Assembly: GCF_026342035.1 (NCBI RefSeq)
Contig: NZ_JAPENM010000006.1
Coordinates: 248,001 to 312,000, forward strand
Direction of reading: 5' to 3'
Length of the DNA stretch: 64,000 nt
DNA from: Aldersonia sp. NBC_00410
GTDB lineage: Bacteria; Actinomycetota; Actinomycetes; Mycobacteriales; Mycobacteriaceae
The position numbers and the translations under genes are program-made. Of this stretch, positions 35,412 through 44,107 are shown one piece after another (the first letter of the stretch is position 1; every line of letters begins with the position of its first letter). The notes beneath the pieces were generated by a model. The model did not search any database. It saw only the letters and a program-made list of their open reading frames with translations, and was not told where the DNA came from.

Positions 35412-36365
35412 TCAGGGCTCTTTTGTTTGTGTCGCGTTGGGTAGGTGATCCGCAGAACGCCCCGGTTCCCCCGATTGGGTCCCGGAGGCGACGATGTCCA
35501 GGGTGGGGTGCTGTGCGGTCCATGATGCGAGCAGTCGAAGTCGTTCGGCCGACGGGGAGCCGGGTTCAGCGGCGTATATCAGCATCACGTGGCCGGGTTC
35601 GGCGGTGAGCGCGAGTTCCTCGTAGGACAGTACGAGTTCACCGACGATCGGGTGGTGGAATCGTTTCGTGCCGGCGCCGTGGGTGCGGACGTTGTGTGCG
35701 GCCCACAGGGTACGGAAGGTCTCGCTGCAGGTGGATAGTTCGCCGACGAGGTCTTGGAGGGCCTTGTCGTGCGGGTCGCGGCCGGCTTCGGCGCGCATGA
35801 TGGCCACGCACATCTCCGCGAATCGCTCCCAGTCCGGGTAGAAGTCACGCGCGGCGGGGTCCAGGAACTGAAAGCGGGCCAGATTGGGGATCCGGCCGCC
35901 GTCGCCGATGACGGGTGAGTAGAAAGCGCGTCCGAGATCGTTTGTGGCGAGGAGGTTTTGGCGTTGATCGCGCACGAAGGCGATGGCATCGGTGATCGAC
36001 GCGAGTGCCCATTGCAAGCTGGGCCGAGGTGTTGCCGGCTTGGTTGCGCGGCGCCGGGCGCGGCCGCTCGCGGGGATACCGTCGGCGGCACGCGCAAGGT
36101 CGAGCAGATGTGCCTGCTCGGTGTCGTCGAGTTGCAGCGCCCGGGCGATGGCATCGAGCACCGATGCGGATGCGCCGGCGATCGCGCCGCGTTCGAGTTT
36201 GGCGTAGTACTCGACGCTGACGCCGGCGAGCGCGGCGACCTCGCTGCGTCGTAGTCCGGCCACGCGCCGGTTGGCGCCTGCGGTGATCCCGGCCGTGTCG
36301 GGGGTGATCCGGGCGCGGCGAGTCATCAAGAACTCGCGTACCTCGGCTCGGTTGTCCACACCCAC
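35412..36365 (-). CDS. Helix-turn-helix regulator of the MmyB-like family
   Basis: The N-terminal XRE domain (RRVAGLRRSEVAALAGVS, EYYAKLERG) is followed by the MmyB-like ligand-binding domain with RQNLLATNDLGRAFY, LARFQFLDPAARDFY and a C-terminal acidic part. These regulators often control an adjacent transporter or reductase; here the divergent efflux gene begins 91 bases away. The frame is open far upstream into the antisense of the efflux gene, so a GTG at 36359 or 36365 is taken as start. Confidence 0.9.
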   Translation of the reverse strand: MGVDNRAEVREFLMTRRARITPDTAGITAGANRRVAGLRRSEVAALAGVSVEYYAKLERGAIAGASASVLDAIARALQLDDTEQAHLLDLARAADGIPASGRARRRATKPATPRPSLQWALASITDAIAFVRDQRQNLLATNDLGRAFYSPVIGDGGRIPNLARFQFLDPAARDFYPDWERFAEMCVAIMRAEAGRDPHDKALQDLVGELSTCSETFRTLWAAHNVRTHGAGTKRFHHPIVGELVLSYEELALTAEPGHVMLIYAAEPGSPSAERLRLLASWTAQHPTLDIVASGTQSGEPGRSADHLPNATQTKEP

Positions 36366-36455
36366 GAGGTTAGGACGAACGCGCGGGGTGAGGGGTGCCC
36401 TAGTGGTACACCCCTTGTCAGGGACTCCCGCGCCCGCGAACGCCGGGACAGGCTT

Positions 36456-37709
36456 GTGTCCATGACTCCACCGACATCTCCGGCAAACGTGAGCCGCTCG
36501 CTTCCGACCCTGCTGCTGGTGTTGACGGTGTTCGGCCCGATTTCGATGGACCTGTACCTGCCCGCTCTGCCCGCGCTGAGTGTCGATCTGGGCGCGGTGA
36601 CGTCGGTCGCGCAACTGACGGTCACCGCCTGCCTCGTCGGCCTGGCTGCCGGGCAACTTGTTGCGGGACCGGTCTCGGATCGGTTCGGGCGGCGCGGTGT
36701 TCTCCTTGCCGGCACCGTTGCCTACATCGTCACGTCGGCGCTGTGCGCGGTCAGTCCGACCGTCGAGCTGCTGGTGCTCGCGCGGCTCGTGCAGGGCATC
36801 GCTGGTGGAGTGGGGATCGTCATCGCTCAAGCTGCAGGCCGTGACATCTACTCCGGGGGCGCACTGATCCGCTTCTACGGGCGGCTGACCGTGGTTGGCG
36901 GGTTTGCCGCCATCGTCGGACCACTGCTCGGCGGTCTTCTCAACACCATCACCGACTGGCGCGGCCTGTTCGCCTTTCTGGCCGCGATCGGCGCGGGCAT
37001 CCTTGTCACCACGTGCGTTGTGTTTCGCGAGACGCTTCCGCTTGGCCAACGTACTCGTGGCGGATTCGCCTACGCCGTGCGGGACTTCGGCTCGTTGCTC
37101 GCGGATCGGGTCTTCGTCGGCGCGATCCTCACTCAGGGTTTTCTGTACGCGGCGCTGTTCGCCTACCTGTCCGGGGCGACGTTTGTGTTCCAAGACATCT
37201 ACGGGCTGTCCGCGCAGCAATACGCGCTCGCATTCGGACTCAATTCGGCTGGGTTCATGACCTTCGGCTACCTCGCCGGACGTGCCTCGGAATCGTGGAG
37301 TGTTCCCGGCACACTGGCCGTCGGCGTCGTCTTCGCCGGCGTCGGCGCCGTAAGCCTGCTCACCTGCGGATGGGCGGGGGCGCCCCTGTGGGTGGTGATC
37401 GTCTCGTTTTTCGCCCTCGTCGGTGGCGTCGCAGTGTCTTCGCCTCCCGCCACCACACTCGCGCTCTCCGGGTATCCACAGTTGGCCGGAACCGCCTCGT
37501 CCTTGATGGGAATGGTGCGGTTCGGTTTGGGTGCTATCGCGGCGCCGCTCGTCGGGGTGGCCGGCGCCACCAGCATCCTTCCCCTCGGCGCGGTGACGAC
37601 CATCGCAGTCCTGCTCGCCGGTGCCACGGCCCTGGTCCTCGTCGACCGCTCGGCAACCACGACGCCGACCCAAGCCGTGCCACCGATTCCTGTGAAAGTC
37701 AATCAGTAA
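36456..37709 (+). CDS. Bcr/CflA-type MFS drug exporter
   Basis: A 12-helix exporter. FGPISMDLYLPALPAL in helix 1 and GPVSDRFGRRGVLLAG in loop 2-3 mark the Bcr/CflA subfamily, which exports antibiotics such as bicyclomycin and chloramphenicol. The divergent MmyB-type regulator probably controls it, and the alcohol dehydrogenase that follows 14 bases after the stop likely shares the transcript. GTG 36456 or ATG 36462 can start it. Confidence 0.92.
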   Translation: MSMTPPTSPANVSRSLPTLLLVLTVFGPISMDLYLPALPALSVDLGAVTSVAQLTVTACLVGLAAGQLVAGPVSDRFGRRGVLLAGTVAYIVTSALCAVSPTVELLVLARLVQGIAGGVGIVIAQAAGRDIYSGGALIRFYGRLTVVGGFAAIVGPLLGGLLNTITDWRGLFAFLAAIGAGILVTTCVVFRETLPLGQRTRGGFAYAVRDFGSLLADRVFVGAILTQGFLYAALFAYLSGATFVFQDIYGLSAQQYALAFGLNSAGFMTFGYLAGRASESWSVPGTLAVGVVFAGVGAVSLLTCGWAGAPLWVVIVSFFALVGGVAVSSPPATTLALSGYPQLAGTASSLMGMVRFGLGAIAAPLVGVAGATSILPLGAVTTIAVLLAGATALVLVDRSATTTPTQAVPPIPVKVNQ

Positions 37710-37723
37710 AGGAGAACACCACC

Positions 37724-38743
37724 ATGCGTGGAGTCGTCATGTACGCCCCCGGCGATGTCCGGGTCGAGGAACGGGAGAATCCGGCAATCGTCGAGCCCAC
37801 CGACGCGATCATCCGTGTCGCGGCATCCTGCATCTGCGGATCCGACCTCTGGCCGTATCGAGGTGCTGAAGAGGTCGACCACACCCCGATGGGCCACGAG
37901 TACGTCGGCGTCGTCACCGAGATCGGCGACGAGGTGACCAACGTCAAGGTCGGCGACTTCGTCGTTGGGTCGTTCTTCGCTTCCGACAACACGTGCGAGA
38001 TCTGCCAGGCCGGGTATCAGTCGCGGTGCGTACACGCCCATCCGATGGGTGCCATCGGCACCCAGTCCGAGTACGCCCGCATCCCGCTGGCAGACGGTAC
38101 TCTCGTCGCGACTCCGGGACAGCCCGACGCCGATCTGATTCCGTCGCTACTGGCGGCATCCGACGTGCTGGGCACCGGCTGGTTTGCCGCCGTCGCAGCC
38201 GAAGCCGGCCCCGGAAAGACCGTCGCGGTGGTCGGCGACGGCGCGGTGGGACTGCTTGCAATCCTGGCCGCCAAGGAACTCGGCGCGGAGCGGATCATAG
38301 CGATGAGCCGGCATGCCGACCGGCAAGCCCTCGCCCGTGAGTTTGGGGCCACCGACATAGTCGAGGAGCGCGGCGACGCCGGGGTCGCGAAAATCCAGGA
38401 GCTCACCAGTGGGCTCGGTGCGCACAGTGTCATCGAGGCAGTCGGCACTCAGGAGTCGATGATGCAGGCCATCAACGCGACACGTCCGGGCGGGCACGTC
38501 GGCTATGTGGGTGTCTCCCACGGGGTGTCCCTCGACGGGCTCGGGCTGTTCTTCTCCGGCGTGCACCTGCACGGCGGTCCGGCACCGGTGCGGCGGTTCC
38601 TGCCCGACTTGATCACGTTGATCTGGGATCGAAAGATCGACCCGGGCAAGGTGTTCGATCTGACCATCCCCCTCGACCAGGCACCCGCGGGTTACCGGGC
38701 CATGGACGAGCGTCGCGCCACAAAAGTCCTGCTCACCGTCTGA
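37724..38743 (+). CDS. Zinc-dependent alcohol dehydrogenase (MDR family)
   Basis: AAAGGAG precedes ATG 37724, so the much longer upstream frame is not used. The N-terminal catalytic domain has CICGSD (catalytic zinc Cys38), GHEYVGVV and a second Cys-rich lobe (NTCEICQAGYQSRC) for structural zinc. The nucleotide-binding Rossmann motif is VVGDGAVGLLA. The substrate is unknown. The coupling to an exporter suggests detoxification of an alcohol or aldehyde. Confidence 0.93.
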   Translation: MRGVVMYAPGDVRVEERENPAIVEPTDAIIRVAASCICGSDLWPYRGAEEVDHTPMGHEYVGVVTEIGDEVTNVKVGDFVVGSFFASDNTCEICQAGYQSRCVHAHPMGAIGTQSEYARIPLADGTLVATPGQPDADLIPSLLAASDVLGTGWFAAVAAEAGPGKTVAVVGDGAVGLLAILAAKELGAERIIAMSRHADRQALAREFGATDIVEERGDAGVAKIQELTSGLGAHSVIEAVGTQESMMQAINATRPGGHVGYVGVSHGVSLDGLGLFFSGVHLHGGPAPVRRFLPDLITLIWDRKIDPGKVFDLTIPLDQAPAGYRAMDERRATKVLLTV

Positions 38744-38870
38744 CCCGGCCGGCGCCTGGGTGCACGCGAAACCCAGCCGCCGCCAAAGGGTTACCGATGA
38801 CCATCGACCCGAAGCACTTTCCGGGTGGCCACGTACGAGAAGCGATGCTCGCACTCGACGGACCGAACCG

Positions 38871-39584
38871 ATGACTCGATGGATTCACATTGGCATCAGT
38901 ACCAGGGTGCTTGTCGCGCTACTCGCCGGGTGCGGCACCATGAGCGGCAGCGAAGTATCGACAACCGCAACGAGCGCCGCCGCTGCCTCCGCCGCGACCG
39001 CGGACGCTGGTGAACCGATTGTCGGGACGGTCGTGCGGTTCACCTCCGACCGGACCAGGGTCGAGGTCACCATCGGCGACGACTCGACAGCTGTTCGCGA
39101 TTTCTTCGGTCTCCCCGACAAGTTGCTGCAGACGGGGACCGGAGTCGCGTCTACCGGTGCGCAGGCGCGTTTCCGTGAGCTCACGGCGAGGCTGGTCGGT
39201 GTGTTGAGAGGCCTCGGAATCGATGCGCGGATCGGCGCGGTTCCCGGCGAGTACTGTCCCGGCGGGTGGTCCATCAATGGTGCCGGCCGAGTGAAGCTCG
39301 CCGGAACCGCGCAACGCATCATCTCTGGCGCTTGCCTTTTCGGCGCCGAGCTCGTCGTCACCGACCCGGATCCGATCCGGGCCGTGCTGGCCGACGTCAA
39401 TGCGGCACTCGACGTGGAATTCGACCCCCGCACCGCGTCGGTGCTCACCGACCTCAACCCGGCTGTCACGCTTGACAAAACGCGGGCGGGCATCCGCACT
39501 GCTCTGGGAGCGGTACACGAGGTGACCGCAGGCCCTGACGTCATGGCGGAGGCAATCAAGGCGCGTGAATCGCACGCACCATGA
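38871..39584 (+). CDS. Chimeric ORF: cyclophilin-like lipoprotein N-terminus fused to a lipoate-ligase C-terminus
   Basis: From ATG 38871 the first 80 or so residues are a lipoprotein (hydrophobic leader, lipobox LAGC, Ser/Ala linker) followed by GTVVRFTSDRTRVEVTIGDD and AVRDF, the opening of a secreted cyclophilin-like domain. From about residue 85 the sequence changes to the C-terminal part of lipoate/biotin ligase relatives (RFRELTARLVGVLRGLG, PGEYCPGG, RVKLAGTAQRIISGA). Neither part is complete: the cyclophilin-like domain lacks its second half and the ligase lacks its catalytic N-terminal domain. A recombination-made, probably non-functional gene is the simplest reading. Confidence 0.7.
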   Translation: MTRWIHIGISTRVLVALLAGCGTMSGSEVSTTATSAAAASAATADAGEPIVGTVVRFTSDRTRVEVTIGDDSTAVRDFFGLPDKLLQTGTGVASTGAQARFRELTARLVGVLRGLGIDARIGAVPGEYCPGGWSINGAGRVKLAGTAQRIISGACLFGAELVVTDPDPIRAVLADVNAALDVEFDPRTASVLTDLNPAVTLDKTRAGIRTALGAVHEVTAGPDVMAEAIKARESHAP

Positions 39585-39863
39585 CAGGCGCGGCGAGCGC
39601 TCGCAGATTATGTGGGGAGCTGACCGAACGTCTTGGGAGCGTGTAAGGCGTGTAGCGCGTCCAGTCCTCGATCCCGTCGTGTCCTTCGTGACAACGTCGA
39701 CGAAATCGACTGCGGTGCAGCTGTCATCGTCGAAGGAGCTAGGAACCGCCTGCCGATTGCCACGAACTTTGTCCGGCCGCGTGAACCGTCATCACCGTGT
39801 CCGTTACCAACCACCGCAGGAGCGTCGCGGTTCAGCGCAGTGCGGGGGGTGGCGGCGCGTCGG

Positions 39864-40154
39864 TCAGCAAGGGAGTGATCCGACGATGCACGCCGCGAGG
39901 CCCAACGGCATTGTGATGACAACGGGCAGTTGGATCGTCAGCGGTGCTGGTCCACTGCACAGCCACAGTGCCTCGGTGAACATCAACGTGACGATGGTCG
40001 AAATGAGGCCCGTCAGTACGCCGCAGACCGCGCCGGTGTTGTTGAACCGGCGCCAGTTCGGGCTGAGCAGCAGGCTCGGCAGGTGTGCGCTGCCGGCGAC
40101 CATGAACGCCACGCCCATGAAGTAGGTGATATTGGTGGTGTCGCCGGTGGCCAT
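39864..40154 (-). pseudogene. C-terminal fragment of a sodium/solute (acetate) symporter
   Basis: From ATG 40154 the 96-residue frame contains a helix MGVAFMVAGSAHLPSLLLS, then PNWRRFNNTGAVCGVLTGLIS and VVITMPLGLAACIVGS. That order (SANLPALLxSLFWKRF, GAVWG, IPLG) is the end of ActP/SSS symporters. The transport core is absent, so the start codon is probably a chance internal Met and the gene is dead. Confidence 0.65.
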
Positions 40155-40502
40155 GGTTTCTCGAAGACCCTCCGACCTGACGTTCCGACCGATCGAACTG
40201 CGGCGTGCGCACAGCGCTTCGCCACGATCCCTCAAAGGTTCGCCTGTGCACCTGGAGACAACGGTTGTGCGGCATCGATCGGGCACGCCGCCGCTGCTAT
40301 CGCCCGCGTGGCGGGAGAATGGTGGAATCGGTTTATGCGCCGGCCGGGGGAGGGAAAAGTGCAGTGTCCCAAGAAAGTCCCCGATGCCGCCGAAACGCTG
40401 CGAAGCAGGTGAGACGGCGCGAAACGTGATCTGCCCGCTGAGCTGGGCACATCGGTATGCAGCGAAACAGGCCCGGAACAGCCGAGATTGGCTGCATACA
40501 TT
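40155..40502. other. No gene seen; leads into tRNA repeat copy 2
   Basis: No convincing coding pattern. The last 30 bases (TTGGCTGCATACATTC near 40487-40502) recur before copy 3 at about 41722-41737, so the repeat unit of copies 2 and 3 extends upstream of the tRNA-like part. Confidence 0.5.
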
Positions 40503-40668
40503 CTGGCAGTGTGGGGGTCAGGGGTTCGAGGTCCCCTTAGCTCCACCGAAACCGCAGGCCAGCGGGGTACGGCAAGATTCAACTAAGGGCAGTGCCCCTA
40601 TAGTGGGCCAAGAGCGTCGCGTGACGGGCCCGAAATGGTCCTCGGGGAGTTCATTTTCTGCAGGTCGG
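40503..40668 (+). repeat. tRNA-Ala 3'-half repeat, copy 2
   Basis: CTGGCAGTGTGGGGGTCAGG through CTAAGGGC copies positions 34271-34357 with an extra G in the T-arm and about two substitutions; weaker similarity runs on to CTGCAGGTCGG near 40668. The 5' half of the tRNA is absent, so it is not a functional tRNA. Confidence 0.85.
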
Positions 40669-40847
40669 CTGTGGGTCGGCGCGCGAGTCATGGTCGTCAT
40701 ATGAACGACGCGCGGATACGCCGTCGGTGTCGGCGACGAATGCCATGGCGGCTTTCCCCCGCGTGATCCGCACGACCGCGGAGTTGATCGCAGCGGCCGT
40801 TTGGAACACGACGTTGGTGGCGGTGGATTCCGGTCTGCTGTGTTGAT

Positions 40848-41495
40848 TCAGTCGGCGGCGGCGGTGGTGCCGTCGACGGGGATGGCGCCGTCTACGGCCG
40901 TCCGAAAGTCGACGAGCGCCCGCTCGAGATGGTCCGGACTGGTGACGACCACGGCGCCGGTGGCGTGCCGAGCGGTCAGGAGTTTGCTCGTGAACGTGGC
41001 GTTTTCCACGGTCGAGCGGGAGGCGCCTTCCTCGGTGATGCGCTGCGGGGACACGCCATTGGCGACGAGCCAGCGTCGCATCGCGGCGGCTTCGGTGACA
41101 CCGGAGCGGGGAACGCCACCGGTAACGATGATTGGGGCGGTCGGGTACGTGCGCGCCAGAAGCAGGGCCGCTTGCAGTCGCGATTCTAGGACCGGTCGGA
41201 TCGATCCGTCGGGTAATAGTCCGGCACCGAGCACGACGATATGGGTGCCGGTCGGATTCAGGGTGAGCATCAGCGGCGTCTGGGATGAATTTATGTGCAG
41301 CCCGGTGCACAGTCTGATCAGTTGCGGGGTGGTGGATCGGCAGCCACCGACCGTGGATTGGACTGCCTCGGAGTCCGTGGTCGGCGCGACCGTCGGTTGG
41401 CTGTGCGCAACCCCGGCCCCGGCGGCGGTCAGTGTGATGGCGACGACGGCGGCGGCGGTGGCGGCGGTCGAGAACTTGCGAATGAACATCGGCAT
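40848..41495 (-). CDS. Secreted DUF218 (YdcF/SanA/ElyC-like) protein
   Basis: A signal peptide (residues 1-32, FSTAATAAAVVAITLTAAG) is followed by a DUF218 domain: HIVVLGAGLLPDG, SRLQAALLLARTYP, IIVTGG and GVTEAAAMRRWLVANGV, then VVTSPDHLERA. DUF218 proteins such as SanA and ElyC influence envelope and peptidoglycan processes; a nucleophile or metal role is not settled. It is the only intact gene between repeat copies 2 and 3. Confidence 0.9.
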   Translation of the reverse strand: MPMFIRKFSTAATAAAVVAITLTAAGAGVAHSQPTVAPTTDSEAVQSTVGGCRSTTPQLIRLCTGLHINSSQTPLMLTLNPTGTHIVVLGAGLLPDGSIRPVLESRLQAALLLARTYPTAPIIVTGGVPRSGVTEAAAMRRWLVANGVSPQRITEEGASRSTVENATFTSKLLTARHATGAVVVTSPDHLERALVDFRTAVDGAIPVDGTTAAAD

Positions 41496-41737
41496 TGGTG
41501 TCCAGGGTTTCTGCGCTCGAGGGTTTTGGGGTTGTTGGGCGGGCAGTGGATGGTGTAGTTCCAGTCGGTGGGGTTGGCACCGGTGAACCGGATGTTTGCC
41601 GCGTTATCGAGTCAGTTGACCAGTTCGTTACCGGATTGCGAGTTTGGGTTGCCGAATGGCTCGCCAGTGCCGCGCCTGTAAGCCCGACGACACACGCGCC
41701 AGGCACCGCGGAACAGGTGACGTTGGCTGCATACACT

Positions 41738-41850
41738 CCGGCAGCTCGGGCCAGGGTCCGAGTCCCCTTGGCTCCCCGGAAACCGCAGGTCATCGGATTG
41801 CAGAAAGACTCAACTAGGGGCAGTGGCCTGTAGCGGGATGTGAGAGTCGG
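41738..41850 (+). repeat. tRNA-Ala 3'-half repeat, copy 3 (diverged)
   Basis: The copy reads CCGGCAGCTCGGGCCAGGG, then AGTCCCCTTGGCTCC, GGAAACCGCAGGTCA and CTCAACTA. It has many more changes than copy 2 and so looks older. It keeps the upstream TTGGCTGCATACA that copy 2 has. Confidence 0.75.
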
Positions 41851-41930
41851 ATGCTCGCGCTCGCACCACACAAGGGTGGTTCGAAATTTGCCGTATTGCA
41901 GCGAAGCGGTCAGCCCAGCGGCTTCGACCC

Positions 41931-42245
41931 CTAGTCTCGGTGTCGCTGCTCGCGTCGGTATTGCGATGCGCTGCGACGTGCCGACGCCTTCATGACGAAC
42001 GTAGGTGGTAGGCCGAGCCGCAGCTGTTGCAACATCGTCGGGATGTCCTCGCAGTGCCAGGCCTCAGCGAGTTTGCCGTCGGTGACCTTGAAGATCTCTT
42101 GGCCACCCATCGTGACCGGCCTGCCGGTGGGTGGAATACCGAACAGCTCGATTGGGCCGGTGTTGGATGCGGTCATCGGCCATCGTCTGGTCACGTATCC
42201 TTCGTCGGCAAACACGACGTCTTTGTCGAAGTGCATGTCCAGCAA
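41931..42245 (-). pseudogene. N-terminally truncated SnoaL-like (NTF2-fold) protein
   Basis: The frame contains FDKDVVFADEGYVTRRW, GRPVTMGGQEIFKVTDGKL and AEAWHCEDIPTMLQQL, the second half of a SnoaL/polyketide-cyclase fold. Upstream in the same frame an in-frame stop follows after about 15 codons, without the first helix and without a plausible start. It is therefore a fragment. Basic residues at the C-terminus look unusual for the family. Confidence 0.6.
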
Positions 42246-42527
42246 TGCTTTTCGGATCTGGTCGGCCGCCCATGGTCACCGGCTGCCGCGTTCGACTGCC
42301 CCGGAATCGGTGTGTGATCGACCAAGCCGTCGGCGAGGATTTCGGGCTTGCACTGGACCCATTCGGCCAGTGCCGGATGCGGCCCGCCGAATCCGTCCCG
42401 CTCGCACGTCGGCTCAGACCTGCCAGGCCGGTTCGCGGGGTGGTCCTCGCTCAATCGTTCGTCGGGATGAGCGGAAGCGTGCAGAGGCGGTACCCGCCGC
42501 GGGGTGCGGGTACCGCCCGTATCGCGA

Positions 42528-42743
42528 TCAGGCGGCCGGTACAGCCGCCAGCCCGTGAGCAATGCCGAGCACTGCGTGCAGCGCGGCGCTTGTGATGTCG
42601 GGCTGCGTCGCCGCAGTACCGGCGACCGAGAAGATGAGGATCAGTATCTTCCAGAGCTGTTTCGTGGTCAGTGTGCAGCGGAACGATGCGGAGCTTCCCT
42701 CCACGCTGAACGTGACTTTGCCCTTGCGTGCTTTTCGGGTCAT
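42528..42743 (-). CDS. Small membrane-associated protein, unknown
   Basis: A 71-residue protein with a basic N-terminus, a possible beta unit (KGKVTFSVEGSSASFRCTL) and a hydrophobic segment around QLWKILILIFSVAGTAA. GGAGGG eight bases before the ATG makes it a real gene candidate. No family is recognised. Confidence 0.5.
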   Translation of the reverse strand: MTRKARKGKVTFSVEGSSASFRCTLTTKQLWKILILIFSVAGTAATQPDITSAALHAVLGIAHGLAAVPAA

Positions 42744-43040
42744 GTCGGCCCTCCGATGAGATCGGAAGGTGCGATGTTTCTAGATATCAACGTGCCCTCG
42801 TAGGAGGGCGTCCATACAACCCAGTTCGCGCCTTCGGGTGTGAACTGCTGTTGTGGCCGAGCCGTCGCCGGACCGACCGGATGAAACCGGACGCCGACCC
42901 CGCCGGACATTCGGTCTCCGTAGGCCCCGGTGGGCCTATCTCCAGTAGGCCACGCGCTGCCACTGAAGTCGAGAGTGCATTCGCCGGACTGTCAGCGTGT
43001 ATGCGCCGAAACGGGGTGCAAGCGGAACAGCCGAGCGCCT

Positions 43041-43531
43041 GCTCAGCCTGCGAAGTCGGGGCACAGGTTCGTGGTCGCTGCGCTGACGAACAAGGTGCCC
43101 TGGTTGAAGTGGTAGGTCTGTTCGACCGCGCTCATCTCGTCGAGGACCGAGGTTCCGTGGCGGAGGTGGTCGCACGTGGCGTACCCGGCCGCGACCATCT
43201 CGTCGGCGGTCTTACCGGGCAACCCGGCGTTGTTGATGCTGATCTCGTCGAGAAACGATGCGGGGGTTGCCGATGCCGTGCCGGCGCCGATGATGCCGGC
43301 GCTGAGGCCGGCGACGGTGAGGGCGAAGGTGGCGGCGATGGTGTTGCGGCGAATGCGGGTGGTGAACACGTTGTGGTCCTTTGCTCGGTCGCGATGATCG
43401 GGGTTGGGATGTTCTGCACACCGTTTCTCGGTATGGCTCTAACATTGCCCCGTCACGTGGGCCGCGGATACCCACCCTGGGGGTGCGGAGACCGCCCTGC
43501 GGGTGGCTCATTGCCGACACCCTGGATGCGG
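43041..43531. repeat. Direct repeat A (about 490 bp) left of the arsenic module
   Basis: The segment is repeated at 46994-47484 with a constant offset of 3953 bases and no gaps by eye; mismatches are few and mostly in the first 100 bases and at the very ends. Both copies contain a DUF732 gene and its promoter region. Confidence 0.9.
43043..43369 (-). CDS. Secreted DUF732 family protein, copy A
   Basis: A 108-residue exported protein with a signal peptide (MFTTRIRRNTIAATFALTV, then GAGTASATP) and a DUF732 domain with GYATCDHL and a Cys near the C-terminus (TNLCPDF). Copy B at 46996 differs at only a few residues (EQTYHF against EHTYNF). GTG start with AAAGGA seven bases upstream. Confidence 0.88.
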   Translation of the reverse strand: MFTTRIRRNTIAATFALTVAGLSAGIIGAGTASATPASFLDEISINNAGLPGKTADEMVAAGYATCDHLRHGTSVLDEMSAVEQTYHFNQGTLFVSAATTNLCPDFAG

Positions 43532-43650
43532 GTTCTGGGGGCCAGGCTCGCTCCCCGGGCGTGCACGACATAGCTGATCCGGCCGCGCCATCCATGCAAG
43601 GCGAAGGCCGAGGCGTATTGCGCGATCGATTCCGATCTGCCACCGTCCGG

Positions 43651-44010
43651 TCAGGTGCAGCAGTTCGGGTCGAGTACGACGCACAGCGCGCTGAGGGCGT
43701 CGCGGCGGGGCTGGTGGTAGACGTTCATGCCGCGGCGCTCGGACGTCAGCAGCCCAGCGTTGCGCAGCTGGCCCAGGTGGTGGCTGACGGTGGACTCCGA
43801 CAGGGTCAGGGCGGTGGCGAGATCGCCAGTGGTCAACTCCTCAGCGGGGGTGGTGAGCAGCATCGACATCAGCTTCACCCGCGTCGGGTCGGCGATCGCC
43901 TTGAGCCGCAGCGCCACTTCCAGCGCGGCGCCGTCATCGATCGGACCCGCCGCGACCGGGGCGCAGCAAACGGGCGCAGACATATCGACCACCGGCAGCG
44001 TCTTCGGCAT
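43651..44010 (-). CDS. arsR: ArsR-family arsenic-responsive repressor
   Basis: A 119-residue winged-helix repressor. LKAIADPTRVKLMSML and TLSESTVSHHLGQLRNAGL are the DNA-binding part. Two cysteine pairs stand out: C15-C16 in PVCCAP at the N-terminus, the position of the As(III) site of corynebacterial ArsR, and C117-C118 at the C-terminus. The third ligand of that site (Cys55) is not present, so the terminal pair may take part instead. Start at ATG 44010, in frame with a longer open frame to 44160. Divergent from arsI, with a palindrome between. Confidence 0.93.
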   Translation of the reverse strand: MPKTLPVVDMSAPVCCAPVAAGPIDDGAALEVALRLKAIADPTRVKLMSMLLTTPAEELTTGDLATALTLSESTVSHHLGQLRNAGLLTSERRGMNVYHQPRRDALSALCVVLDPNCCT

Positions 44011-44077
44011 GAAGTCAGCATAGCTGATCTTTGACTTATATCGAAAAGGTGGCATCATGGGCCACGGCAGATAGTTC

Positions 44078-44087
44078 GACATATGTC
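44078..44087. promoter_or_regulatory. Candidate ArsR operator
   Basis: A perfect 10-base palindrome, GACATATGTC, lies 21 bases before the arsI start in the 97-base space between divergent arsR and arsI. A related TTGACTTATATCGAA stands 45 bases to the left. ArsR sites are usually AT-rich dyads in this position. Confidence 0.5.
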
Positions 44088-44107
44088 TCACAGGTGGAGG
44101 TCCGGTC

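Noticed and set aside
35412-37673. 753-codon minus-strand frame as one large regulator
   Set aside because: Only the portion up to about 36365 has HTH and MmyB patterns; the rest is antisense to the Bcr/CflA exporter.
37013-38743. Fusion of an upstream frame to the alcohol dehydrogenase
   Set aside because: The upstream part is a shadow of the exporter; AAAGGAG before ATG 37724 marks the true start.
40503-40575. A tRNA-Ala-like gene at repeat copy 2
   Set aside because: Only the 3' half is present, with an extra G in the T-arm and no acceptor 5' strand or D-arm, so it cannot fold as a tRNA.
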